DNA from: Flectonema sp. DT1601
Taxonomy: Eukaryota; Euglenozoa; Diplonemea; Diplonemida; Diplonemidae
Direction: 5' to 3'
DNA: 64,000 nt
NCBI GenBank assembly: GCA_964019425.1
Contig: OZ025852.1
Coordinates: 582,001 to 646,000 of the forward strand
Of the stretch, positions 52,649-62,911 are shown piece after piece (within the stretch, counting starts at the first letter, position 1; the number at the start of each line of letters is the position of its first letter). Position numbers and translations under genes: made by a program. Under the pieces are notes generated by a model that saw only the letters and a program-made list of their open reading frames with translations, was not told the origin of the DNA and did no database searches.

Positions 52649-52870
52649 ATTAAAAAAGACGGATGTACCCTCTGCTGTTACTGCTGTTAACACGTTGATA
52701 ATGTTATGAGGGAATTCAGTGTTTTTATCTTGATGAAAGTTATTTTTAACAAAAAAAAAAAAAAAAAAAAAAAAAAAGAGACTCCAAAACAATAGATGAT
52801 GTAACAAGCATCTCATAATAACTTAATTAGATCTTTAAGAGAAGCACAACTTGTTGAGATGTTTTATTTG

Positions 52871-52890
52871 ATATTTTCCCTTCTCTGCAG
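52871..52890 (+). promoter_or_regulatory. Pyrimidine tract and GCAG before UXS copy 1
   Basis: A pyrimidine-rich stretch ending CTCTGCAG stands eleven bases before the ATG at 52902. It is among the cleanest start-proximal acceptors in the window. Confidence 0.65.
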
Positions 52891-52901
52891 TTCCAACTTC
52901 A

Positions 52902-54265
52902 ATGATGGAGTGCCGTCGCATGGACATGCGCACCCTAATAATGACCAGTGCGATAACTGCAATGTGTTGTTATATTATGTGGGGAATGGATGCCACTTCT
53001 AAACCGATGAGTTCTCATGAAGTTTCATTAATTAAAGAGATTGAAGACTTAAAAACTTCTATTCGCGATAAAGTTGTAAAGAATGGAGAATTCCTTCCTG
53101 TTAACGTATTAGCTCCCAGTATTAGAAAAAGAATATTAGTAACTGGAGGGGCTGGCTTTGTTGGATCTAATCTCGTTGATGTTTTAATGAAAGAAGGGAA
53201 TCACGTCACTGTACTCGATAACTTCTTCACTGGTCGAATGGAGAACATCATTCACTGGATTGGACATCCGAACTTTCAACTAATCGAACACGACGTCGTC
53301 GACAAGATTTCACTTGTCGTGGATCAGATCTATCACCTTGCGTCTCCTGCATCCCCTCCTCATTATATGTTTGATCCTTTGAAAACTATTCGAACAAACA
53401 CTGACGGAACTATGAATATGCTCGAGATTGCCAAGGCGACTGGTGCTCGAATGCTCTTCACCAGCACTTCTGAAGTGTACGGAGACCCAAAAGAACATCC
53501 TCAGAAGGAATCCTACTGGGGAAATGTGAATCCAATTGGGAAGCGTGCATGCTACGATGAAGCAAAGCGACTGGGTGAGACGATGATGTACGCGTACAAT
53601 GAAATGTACGGAGTGGATGTTCGGGTGGTTCGTATCTTCAACACCTTCGGTCCGAGGATGCATCCAAATGACGGAAGAGTTGTGAGCAATTTCATCATCC
53701 AAGCCCTTCAGGGTAAGGACATCACCATCTACGGAAACGGTGAGCAGACGAGGAGTTTTCAATTCGTTGACGACTTAGTGAGAGGAATCTACACAGTTAT
53801 GAATGGAAATGAGACGCAACCAGTTAACGTTGGTAACCCTGACGAGTACACTGTGTCCAAGTTTGCGAAGCTGATTAAGGTTTGCGAGAACATTTTATTT
53901 TGTAGATATATTTATTCATAACCACAACCACAACCATAACCACACAGGATCTCACTGGTTCTAAAAGTGAAATTAAATACGTTGAGGCGTCTATTGATGA
54001 TCCGACTCAACGTAAACCTGACATCACGAGGGCGACAACAAAGCTCGGATGGAAACCAGAAGTCCAGGTTCAGCATGTATGACTTTGTTTAATAAAAAAA
54101 ACTGCTTTTGGTCTTTTTGAAGAAACAACAACAACAACACCAACATCATCATCACAGGGACTTGTTAGTACAATCGCATACTTCAAAAACCAGCTTCAGA
54201 AGAATAATGGAAATATTCGAACTGTTGGTCAGAAGCCTAAGAAGCCAGGTTTTCTAAACAACTAA
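52902..54265 (+). CDS. UXS1: UDP-glucuronate decarboxylase (UDP-xylose synthase), copy 1, three exons
   Basis: Exons 52902-53879, 53948-54076 and 54158-54265 encode 404 residues. An N-terminal hydrophobic segment ([18 protein letters not shown]) predicts a type II Golgi membrane protein. The short-chain dehydrogenase core shows the NAD-binding [59 protein letters not shown] (catalytic Tyr and Lys) and [21 protein letters not shown], all diagnostic of UXS. It converts UDP-glucuronate to UDP-xylose, feeding xylosylation in the secretory pathway. Its middle 744 bases are identical to the gene downstream while both ends differ. The C terminus ends [11 protein letters not shown]. Confidence 0.96.
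53123..53866 (+). repeat. 744-base tract identical to 55094-55837
   Basis: Read base by base, this part of UXS copy 1 equals 55094-55837 at every position, synonymous sites included. The offset is 1971 bases. Before it the two genes share almost nothing; one mismatch (53867 G, 55838 A) and 14 further matching bases follow, then the introns differ. Confidence 0.95.
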
Positions 54266-54866
54266 AACGATACGAGAGAGAGAGAGAGATATAGATAGAG
54301 ATGATGCCATCAATTTATTCAATACAGTTCTTATGTCGTAAATCCACACACTTTATTCTTTTTACTGGAGATCAGTATCAATATATTTGTGTGTTGTTTT
54401 CTAGCCTTGAACTAGCTATACTAATTGGTTTAGTTCAATTCCGTATGTTGCCGAGTTCTTCATCGAAATCGGCAACTTTCAGACACCGCGCCATGACGGC
54501 GTTAATATTTCCCTTCTAAGGTCCCCTTTATCGTAATCCGTTTAAAAAAAGTAAAATAATAAAAGAGAGAAAGAAGTGTATGGAAAAAAAATAATTAAAA
54601 AAAAAGGACAAAATGATGATATCTACTTCATTTTTTTTCTTTTCGTTTCTTTTCTGAAGCACTGACAATTTGAAGAGGTTAACTAAATCAAGTTTACCGA
54701 TTAAAGAAAAAACTATTTTAGTTTTGTAGTTACAAAAGTAGGTTTTATGTTTATTATTATTAAACAAAAAAACAGCATGAGAAGATCTGGTAGAAGTTGT
54801 GTGCGTGTTGTGTTGATTTTTTTTGTTTTCCCCCGAATTTTCAAACTCGTCAGTACTTTTTGCAAA
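54266..54866. other. Spacer between the two UXS genes
   Basis: No gene seen. GA-repeat near 54276-54300. A T-rich tract ending ACTCGTCAG at about 54853 is the likely acceptor of copy 2. No similarity to the spacer before copy 1 was noticed. Confidence 0.5.
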
Positions 54867-56268
54867 ATGGAGTGGAAACGCACAGTTGATCTTCGCGTGT
54901 TTGTCATCGCAGCGGTGTTGATGACTTTTGTTAGCTTTTCCAGAGTTGACAGGGAGAAGGACTCGGGAGGTGATGTTACTGCGGCAAAGATTGCGCTGCT
55001 TTCGAGAGAGTTGCAGCAACTGAAATCGATGAAAATGGAGTCCCAGAACCGAAAGATTGAATTCCCGGATACTGCTGTACTGCCACCCAGCACTAGAAAA
55101 AGAATATTAGTAACTGGAGGGGCTGGCTTTGTTGGATCTAATCTCGTTGATGTTTTAATGAAAGAAGGGAATCACGTCACTGTACTCGATAACTTCTTCA
55201 CTGGTCGAATGGAGAACATCATTCACTGGATTGGACATCCGAACTTTCAACTAATCGAACACGACGTCGTCGACAAGATTTCACTTGTCGTGGATCAGAT
55301 CTATCACCTTGCGTCTCCTGCATCCCCTCCTCATTATATGTTTGATCCTTTGAAAACTATTCGAACAAACACTGACGGAACTATGAATATGCTCGAGATT
55401 GCCAAGGCGACTGGTGCTCGAATGCTCTTCACCAGCACTTCTGAAGTGTACGGAGACCCAAAAGAACATCCTCAGAAGGAATCCTACTGGGGAAATGTGA
55501 ATCCAATTGGGAAGCGTGCATGCTACGATGAAGCAAAGCGACTGGGTGAGACGATGATGTACGCGTACAATGAAATGTACGGAGTGGATGTTCGGGTGGT
55601 TCGTATCTTCAACACCTTCGGTCCGAGGATGCATCCAAATGACGGAAGAGTTGTGAGCAATTTCATCATCCAAGCCCTTCAGGGTAAGGACATCACCATC
55701 TACGGAAACGGTGAGCAGACGAGGAGTTTTCAATTCGTTGACGACTTAGTGAGAGGAATCTACACAGTTATGAATGGAAATGAGACGCAACCAGTTAACG
55801 TTGGTAACCCTGACGAGTACACTGTGTCCAAGTTTGCAAAGCTGATTAAGGTGTGAGATCTTTTTGATTTTTAAAAAAATGCTACTCGACGGAGAGTTAT
55901 ATCTTAATAAAAAAACTAATTAAAAAAAACAAAAAAAAAAAAAAAACAGGATCTCACTGGCTCTGTGAGTGAAATTAAATACGTCGCCGCTTCTGTTGAC
56001 GATCCGACTCAACGTAAACCTGACATCACGAGAGCAAAAACAAAACTCGGATGGCAACCTCAGGTCCAAGTTAGAGACGTATGTGACAACATCTTAATTT
56101 TAATTTAGATTTAAAGAATAGAATGCTGCCATTAATCTGTTCAATCAAAACACTAAACAGGGACTCGCTAAAACTATTAAATACTTTTCAAAACAACTTG
56201 AAAACAACGGAGGGTCAATAACTACAATCGGTCAGAAGCCTAAGAAGCCAGGCTACCTCGGAAAGTAG
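54867..56268 (+). CDS. UXS1: UDP-glucuronate decarboxylase, copy 2, three exons
   Basis: Exons 54867-55850, 55950-56078 and 56161-56268 encode 406 residues. The same family motifs as copy 1 are present with the identical catalytic core. The N terminus differs: [16 protein letters not shown] forms the membrane anchor, then a helical stem ([15 protein letters not shown]). Exon sizes 2 and 3 (129 and 108 bases) equal those of copy 1, so the pair arose by tandem duplication, but exons 2-3 have diverged (for example [11 protein letters not shown] against [11 protein letters not shown]). The different stems may give different Golgi placement. An ATG at 54747 in the same frame would need to read through the pyrimidine tract, so 54867 is preferred. 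Intron 1 ends in a long A run directly before CAG. Confidence 0.96.
55094..55837 (+). repeat. 744-base tract identical to 53123-53866
   Basis: Second member of the identical pair described in copy 1. It covers most of exon 1 and stops 13 bases before the exon end. Confidence 0.95.
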
Positions 56269-56396
56269 ATATCATTCTGTTGAGGAGACGTACCTGTGAA
56301 TGAGTCGACTATGAGATCCGAATGAGTTGATGTTTTACATGAAATACTTTTATCTGAAGATCTGAGGATCACATTATTGTAATATAACACAACTGG

Positions 56397-57025
56397 ATGT
56401 GTTCTATCGAATACGGAACTCTAAAAACAACTTCTGAATTGATCATCAAAATCGCTGTAGCAGCTTCTGATCAGAAGCAGACCAAGAGATTGCAATGCTA
56501 CTTCACTTCATTCTTCGATAAGATAAGTGAGGTCGCTCTACTAATGGAAGTCGTTGAATTCAAAACGTTACTTCAAACAGGTGAATAACACAATATGTTC
56601 CACTTCCCTGTAGTGGACCCTCCCTGCTCTGTCTGGCCTCTGGAAGACGATTCCTTCTTGTTCTGAAATAGTTGAATGAAATAATTTTAAGTGAAACCAA
56701 ACCAAACCAAACCAATTGAGGTTCAGGTTGGTAATAACTTACCTGAGAGAGATCACACAAAGGGTAAGTTGAGATGGATATTTGAAAAGTATCATTCCAT
56801 CTTTTATCAAACTAGTCTGTCGGCTACCACTGCATACTATAAGGAAACTTTTCTCGCGGTGAGTAGCAAGAAACGAAAGTTCAGATTCCCGCACACAATA
56901 TTCGCAACGTTTTTAAAATATTATTTCATTAATAAATTCTACAGGAGGAGGAGGAGGAGGAGGAGGAGGAGGAGGAACAACTTGTGATTATCTCTGACTA
57001 CGTTTCTAAATTCTCATCAAAATAA
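56397..57025 (+). CDS. Hypothetical protein, probably three exons, model uncertain
   Basis: A coding-like frame starts at ATG 56397 (MCSIEYGTLKTTSELIIK ... VVEFKTLLQT) and reaches a donor-like GTGAAT at about 56580. A second coding-like piece at about 56752-56857 (KGKLRWIFEKYHSIFYQTS) ends at a GTGAGT donor, and a third starts at about 56944 with ten glutamate codons (GAG repeat) and ends IISDYVSKFSSK before TAA at 57023-57025. Joining 56579 to 56752 keeps frame, but that acceptor (GAGAG) is weak; other acceptors near 56720-56726 do not fit this donor. No family recognised. Total about 120 residues. Confidence 0.35.
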
Positions 57026-57084
57026 CTTAATCATGTCAACCCCCCCAGGCACTTACACACACACAATTAAATAAAGTAACAACA

Positions 57085-57458
57085 ATGCACGTAAAGGGCA
57101 CCTTGTACAATCCCTCTGCTTGGTCATTTGGTGATCGAATTGATCCAAATGATGGAGTTGGTGATGTTCACGTTGTATGTTCTTATTGTTTATATCAATC
57201 TGGTGGTATTCTTTCTCATTGTAGTCTTCACAACACAACAGGTTAGTTTCTCATTATCGGAACCAAAGAATTCGTTTAAAGAATTCCCTTCTGAAGGCTA
57301 CGATGGTCCAACTTTACAGGTTTGTTGTTAACTTGACTCTCAGTCGGTTTATGTTTGGTGCGAAAAAAGAAAATTTAAAAAACTCCTCCTTCCAGGGATT
57401 CTCGTTCTTTCAGAGAGGGAAAGATACGCCGTCTCTTGTCAACGCGAGTACCATGTGA
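57085..57458 (+). CDS. Small hypothetical protein of 76 residues in three small exons
   Basis: Exons 57085-57174 (90 bases), 57242-57319 (78) and 57396-57458 (63) join in phase 0 to a 76-residue protein: MHVKGTLYNPSAWSFGDRI ..., VSFSLSEPKNSFKEF ..., GFSFFQRGKDTPSLV.... It is rich in G, P, S and aromatic residues, with no signal peptide or membrane segment. It has its own pyrimidine tract ending CCCCCCCAG (about 57048), which suggests a separate message. I do not recognise it. Its tiny exons make it easy to miss. It could be a small flagellar protein, since short conserved proteins of this type are often axonemal, but this is only a guess. Confidence 0.5.
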
Positions 57459-57679
57459 AGAGATATTGGTAACGAATGACTATCAACAGCAACACTATTC
57501 TTTTGGACTCGATTTATATATTTTTTTGTTGGAGAGTTCGTTGACAGAGCATTCATTTCTTATTGACAGGCAGGCAGGTCACAAAAAAATGTTAAAAAAA
57601 AGTAAACCAAGCTGATTGAAATCAGATGACTTTCGTTAAATTTATTTATTTTTTTCATTCTTTAGAATTACTTCCAGCA

Positions 57680-60298
57680 ATGGTTTCGATTGACACGTTA
57701 GTAGAAACGTACTTCTGCGTTGAGAAGGACGTCGTTGTCAGTCAGGTTTGTTTGTTCTCTTTTTTTCTTTCAGACTCCCGATAGTCTTCCTACTTAATAA
57801 TAATTCAGTGGGAGGAGTTCAATGGAGCAGAACACTTCGTTGAGAAGAAATTGATAAAGATTCAACGGCAACGAATCCCTGCAGTTAGAGAGCTGTCGAA
57901 AGAGTTGAAAGCAATTGAAATAAAAGAGAGAGACAAGGTAGCCGCGTTATATTTACACAATACGGAATGGGTTGTTCCAAAGGCTTTAAAAGAGTATCTG
58001 AGTGATGTTCAGAGTGGAAATATTGTCAGGCCGAACGTATCTGTCCGAGCTGATAACTTGGAGCTCGCTATTAAGAAATCAAACGAAGAAGAACAGGAAC
58101 GAAGAGAAGAACAACGGGAGCAGGCTCAAAAGCTAACAAACTTTCTAAAAGGACAGTCTGACTTTGACGAACAAGAGATGCTCGACTTACTTCTCTCTCA
58201 CGGGTTAGAAGAAGGACTCGATCTAATTATAGAAACTGATGCCGCGTGCGCATCTCAATCAGGTTCTGGAAAGTTCTTCGGTCTCTTCGACTTCTTCTTT
58301 GGGAGAAATGAAACCTCCGCTGTCGGTCAAATGGAATTGCCATCTCCTCCAATTGAGAATCCTAACTCAACACAATGTGACTCGACTACTATGGAGGAAG
58401 GTCCAGAAGATACTCCGATCCTCGTTGCTGCCGAAGCTGCCGAGCAAGAACTTCCAGAGAGTTCACAAGTAGTCTCCTCTGATGATGTTCATGTAGTCCC
58501 TGAGGGGTCGAAGGCTGTTTCAAAAGATGCCCAGATAGTATCTGGTGATGTGAAGGTAGTCGCTAAGGACTCTCAAGTAGTACCAGAGGGATCAAAAGTT
58601 GTATCAAAAGACTCTCAAGTAGTACCAGAGGGATCAAATGTTGTATCAAAAGACTCTCAAGTAGTATCTGTGGGTATGAAAGTTGTTTCGAAAGATTCCC
58701 AACTAGTTCCAGAAGGATCCAGAGTCTTCCCCGCTGGTTCGGTGGTCGCTCCTGGCGATTCACAAATTGTAGTACCCGATGACAGCAAAGTAGTTCCGAA
58801 GGATGCTCAAGTTGTACCTGACGGATACAAAATAGTTCCAAAGAATCAAGTTGCAGCGGGTGGTGCGCCGTTGAACAAAGCTCCAGCCCCTCCTTCAGTA
58901 GGTAAAGGCTCCGTGGCGCCACCTCCCCCGTCCGGTAATAAGGGCACTGGGGTTCCACCTCCTCCCCCTTCGGGTATTAAAGGTACAGGTGCGCCACCTC
59001 CTCCTCCTTCAGGTAAGAGCGGGGGCATCCCACCACCTCCGTCAGGAAGAGGTGGTGGTGCTCCACCCCCTCCTCCACCTGCTGGGTTTACGGGATTTAA
59101 ACCAATTCGTCTCCCGGGTAACATGAAAGTTGTTCGCAATATTGATGCGGCTGACGAAAGTATTTTTAAAGACCTCCCGTGTGAATTTGATATCGCCTCC
59201 CCTCTCGAAAAATATCAAAAAGAAGAAGAAGAGGTAGTCACGGTGAAGACGGAGAAGAAAGTAAAAGCTGATGCTCCGAAAGATGTCAGTTGGGTTATTG
59301 GAGGTCGTCAAGACGCTCTCTTTGTTGAGATGTTTTTAAAATCAACAGGACACACATGTGAAAGTCTTGTTAGAGCTACTGTAGCTTGCGATAGAGATCT
59401 CGTTGAGTTCGCTGGAGGCCTAGAAAAGTGTGTTCCTTCATCAGCTGCTCTCTCTAAGATATCAACTTTATCATCTACTGAACGGGAAGCCTCAACACCA
59501 GTTAGACTATTAGTTGCTGTGAGTAAAGAACCGCTATTCATTAGTAGGAGTAATATCCTCAATAGAATGTCAGAGCTCGAGTTGGTACCAAAGGTCGACT
59601 CCGCGTTAAAAACCCTTTCAACGATGGTACAGACTTTCCGCGATTCGTCAGCGTTCCTCAGTTTCTTTGGATTGGCGAATCAATTCATAAGAGTGGAATA
59701 TAAATTATCCAAAGGTGATGGTTTCCGATTCTCTGACTTTCACAGTCTCTCCAAGAAGAAAACCCTTAATGGGATGACGTTCTTTGAGTTGTTGTACAAA
59801 CTAGCGGAGTGGCAAGATAAGAAAAAACAAAGCGAAATAGAAATCTCTTCATGGGTTGATGACCTTTCTATCTTAGAAGAGGCGTCGAGAATTGATGTGA
59901 CTCAAGTTCGATCAGATTGTCTGATTGTTGTGTCGAGTTATCGTTTCTTAAATGAGAAGATGTCTTCCCTTCCACCTCAGGCGACTGAATCTGTCACTTC
60001 TTATCTTAACGAGTTTCCAGCACTCGAAGGACTTAGTGATCGATGCGACACAATAATATCTGAATTAGGAGCCTTGTTAGTGTACACTCATGATACGACT
60101 AAGGATTTAAAGATTGACACGGCAGCAATCACTACTTGGATAGCTTCAATGAAAACTATTCGCATGCACTACAAAGTAATTGTAGTACAGGAAAGAAAAA
60201 AAGACGCAGAAGCAAAGTTAAAAAAAGAAAGATTAGCAGCCATTGCTTCAGCAGCTGCCTTAAAAGCGAAGGCTGCGAATGTTCAAGAAAATAGCTGA
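57680..60298 (+). CDS. Formin-like protein (FH1-FH2), two exons
   Basis: Exons 57680-57745 and 57809-60298 encode 851 residues. The N-terminal part (about 1-190) is helical. Residues about 242-370 are tandem VV-rich repeats of the form SQVVPEGSKVVSKD. Residues about 375-450 are an FH1-like proline region (GAPPPPPPAG, GTGVPPPPPSG) that would bind profilin-actin. Residues about 455-830 show the FH2 order (LFVEMFLKSTGHT, RLLVAVSKEP, FGLANQFIRVEYKLSKGDGFRFSDFHSLSKKKTL as separate pieces), but the usual GNyxN motif reads LANQF and the following DxKSxD reads KKKTLN. Formins nucleate and elongate actin filaments; this one may have altered activity. A short first exon follows a T-rich acceptor and CTTCCAG two bases before ATG. 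Confidence 0.8.
58470..58850 (+). repeat. Tandem VV-repeat in the formin
   Basis: About ten imperfect units of 12-14 codons, centred on S/A-QVV-P-EGSKVVSKD, lie before the proline-rich region. The copies at 58560-58690 are nearly identical at the base level, indicating recent expansion. Confidence 0.8.
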
Positions 60299-60599
60299 AC
60301 TGGGGTAGTTCTTGTGGTAATAATTTCGTCAATTTTTTTTTATTTTTTTTATTTGCGTTTCTGTTTATTTATTTTGTTGTTTTGCTCAACTGCTCATCCA
60401 ATTCGGGTGAACGAATGTCTATCGAAGTTATTAACCAGCGCTATCTGATTGGAGCTCTTTCAAATGTCCTCCGAATCTAATAATTGGAATGTCAACCTAC
60501 CGCAACAGTTCTAACTGACTAACTGCGTTGAATGCTCTTCCTATGCTGTCTGTTCGTTATTTTTTGTGTTATTTAATTCCATTTTTCATAAAACAGGTG
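60299..60599. other. Spacer with acceptor-like tract
   Basis: No gene seen. It ends in a T-rich tract and AAACAG at 60596, only three bases before the next start codon. Confidence 0.5.
60571..60596 (+). promoter_or_regulatory. Acceptor-like tract 3 bases before a start codon
   Basis: T-rich stretch ending AAAACAG, then GTG and the ATG at 60600. It decides the start: the longer frame from 60528 would run through this tract. Confidence 0.55.
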
Positions 60600-62390
60600 A
60601 TGGTATTCACAATATTACTTGCTGCTGATGTCGGTGGAAAGAAGCACAACTATGCTGTACCGTTTGCGACGAAGCCGGACATCAACAAATTGAAACGTGA
60701 AGCGGGAGCGATGTACTCATCAAAAGGTATTCAAGTTGGGTTGTTAAATAATTTAGTAATTCAAGATGCGAAAAAGAATTGGAAGGTCCTGAGTAGCGGG
60801 ACTCAGTTATTCGACTACTGTCAAGTATTCGCTACGAAGGGAGCGGGGGCTGCAAGTGGGCAAAGTGTTGCAGCTACCACTGCGGCAGGAGAGCGAACCA
60901 TCCCTCAGAGTCTGCTCTCATTGCAACGATCTCGAAATACTTCACCTGTGAGAGATCAACTACCTCTTCAAAGCAATCAGCCTCTTCAAAGTAATCAAAA
61001 GCCACAGAGCAATCCTCCAAAAGGAAATCAGCCTCCCCAGGGCGTTCAAATACCACAAAACAATCAGCCTCTTCAAAGCAATCAGCTAGTTGTTGCGCAG
61101 GCCCAGCCAATCGTTCTCTCAGGATCTCCAACCGGCAGCTCTCCGAGACAAGTTCCATTCGCAGAACGCGTTGAAACCGTTTTCTCCAACATGCAGCCCT
61201 CTGACTCCTCTGCGGTCTCCGGCAGAGACATCCGTAGACACGATTTTAATAACGAGTTTGATCTCCTCCCTGAACTTGGTCATGAAGTGGATAATTTATT
61301 TACCAAAGCCGACACGAACAGAGATGGTCTTATTGATTTTAGTGAATTTCAGCGTTTTGCTGAAATGTATCCGACAGTGTTAGATTCCCTCTACTACAGA
61401 GGAAAGGATCGCGATCTCGACAGGGCACAGAAAGCTGCAATCAGAGTGCAGGAAGAAGCGCTAGCGCGCTCAGACGACGATTATCAAAAAGTGATGGCGG
61501 GAATCAGAGACATTCAGGCAGCTGGTGCCGGACTCGACGCTGACTTGAAGAGACAAAGTGATGTGCTGGCAGATGCTATCAAACAACAACAGGTTGGACA
61601 GCAGGGTCTTGAAAACGCTCAAAATGCAACACAACTTGCTCGCAACGAACTCCAAGATGCGATAACAAGAGTTGAACAACTACATTACGAAGAGAGCCAG
61701 CGAATTGTGAAAAGTGCAGAGCTTGAGAACCAACTACAAGGGAGGGAAGCTGCTACTGCTGCTGAGCGACAACAATTAAATAAAGAACTCCTCGTACTTG
61801 CGGACATTGAGAGGATGTTAGCTGATCAACAACGAGTTGTAAAGACTCACGAACAGCTAGTCAAGAAAGCGAATTCTGATGAGCAACTCGTGAGAGATAA
61901 TCTGAGCGTTGCAATTGAAGGAATCGAAGCAGCAAAAAGAGATTGGGAAACAGCGAAGTTTGTTGTCTCCGACAGAGAAAGCAACGTAGCTGCTCATGTC
62001 GATGGTGAACGCGCAGCGGAACAACAGCTTCGTGATACGGTCAACAGGGTTGCAAGGGAACAGGCAAAGAGAGATTTAATCGAAAGAGAAATCGTTACTA
62101 ACAACGAAAAGGAAGCAGCTCAGCGAGGGCAGGAAACCGACGTGTCCAACAACCGAGCGGACGCTCAGCGCCGCCTTGCAGCTATGCGCGCGGAGAATTC
62201 AAATCTCCAGGCCCGACGAAGTGAAGCAGAACGTGAAGAACACGACATGATAAAACAAGAAGTAGATCTTCGTACTAAGAGAGAGTCACTAGAACAATAC
62301 GAAGCTAATCTACGAAATAATCATCAGAGATTCGCTGTACGCTATGCTGGTAGGGGCGAGCCAACTGGAACCACTTTCCAAGTTCGATAG
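60600..62390 (+). CDS. EF-hand coiled-coil protein, similar to paraflagellar-rod-type components
   Basis: A 596-residue protein. The N-terminal 85 residues (FTILLAADVGGKKHNYAVPF ... SGTQLFDYCQVFA) form a compact domain that I recall from many kinetoplastid flagellar proteins, where a similar start (VVAADV..., NFAVPF..., TQL.D.CQLYA) precedes EF-hands and coiled coils. A Q/N/P-rich stretch with LQSNQP repeats (about 100-180) follows, then one good EF-hand (DTNRDGLIDFSEF, about 238-250) with a weaker helix before it, then a long coiled coil (about 265-580) ending RFAVRYAGRGEP. Probable structural, calcium-sensing component of the flagellar rod or axoneme. The family link is from memory and needs a search. 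Confidence 0.75.
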   Translation: MVFTILLAADVGGKKHNYAVPFATKPDINKLKREAGAMYSSKGIQVGLLNNLVIQDAKKNWKVLSSGTQLFDYCQVFATKGAGAASGQSVAATTAAGERTIPQSLLSLQRSRNTSPVRDQLPLQSNQPLQSNQKPQSNPPKGNQPPQGVQIPQNNQPLQSNQLVVAQAQPIVLSGSPTGSSPRQVPFAERVETVFSNMQPSDSSAVSGRDIRRHDFNNEFDLLPELGHEVDNLFTKADTNRDGLIDFSEFQRFAEMYPTVLDSLYYRGKDRDLDRAQKAAIRVQEEALARSDDDYQKVMAGIRDIQAAGAGLDADLKRQSDVLADAIKQQQVGQQGLENAQNATQLARNELQDAITRVEQLHYEESQRIVKSAELENQLQGREAATAAERQQLNKELLVLADIERMLADQQRVVKTHEQLVKKANSDEQLVRDNLSVAIEGIEAAKRDWETAKFVVSDRESNVAAHVDGERAAEQQLRDTVNRVAREQAKRDLIEREIVTNNEKEAAQRGQETDVSNNRADAQRRLAAMRAENSNLQARRSEAEREEHDMIKQEVDLRTKRESLEQYEANLRNNHQRFAVRYAGRGEPTGTTFQVR

Positions 62391-62911
62391 CACGTCAGAG
62401 TTTATCAATTATAATTATTGTTGTCCTTCTTGTTTGTTATTTTTATTTTTATTATTTAAAAGTTTGTGAGAGTTGTGACTTTGAAATCGAAGTGTTGTTC
62501 TCACAGTTGTTTGAATTTGGATCGCACAACTAATTGAGATGAGAGAAACTACATAATAATCTCTTTTGATCTCTGACCTGTACCTTTTGTTACTATTGTT
62601 GCTTAGAATCCGATTCTTTTTTTTTTTGCGAACTTTTTTTTCCCTCCCCTTTCGCGTTCCCAAAAAAACTCCAATTAGAATTTTATCTCACATTGTTAAA
62701 CTACACCGTAACGTTGTTCAGAAAGATTAGTATTTTTTGAATTTTTATTTAATTTATTTATTTTCTCATTTTATACATTTTATCTCCTCTTCAGGTTGAA
62801 TACATAAATATCGAATTTTTTTTTTTTTTTTTTTCTTACATTTTTTTATTTAATTTTTTTTTTAAGTAAAAAGTAATTATAACTTATACAACATCCCTGC
62901 AGACTATCGAT
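62391..62911. other. Spacer, T-rich
   Basis: No gene seen. T runs near 62617-62627 and 62817-62834. It ends in ACATCCCTGCAG at about 62902, nine bases before the next start codon. Confidence 0.5.

Noticed and set aside
53310-55733. Two identical 150-codon - strand frames (53310-53762 and 55281-55733)
   Set aside because: They are antisense to the identical cores of the UXS genes and carry no motif.
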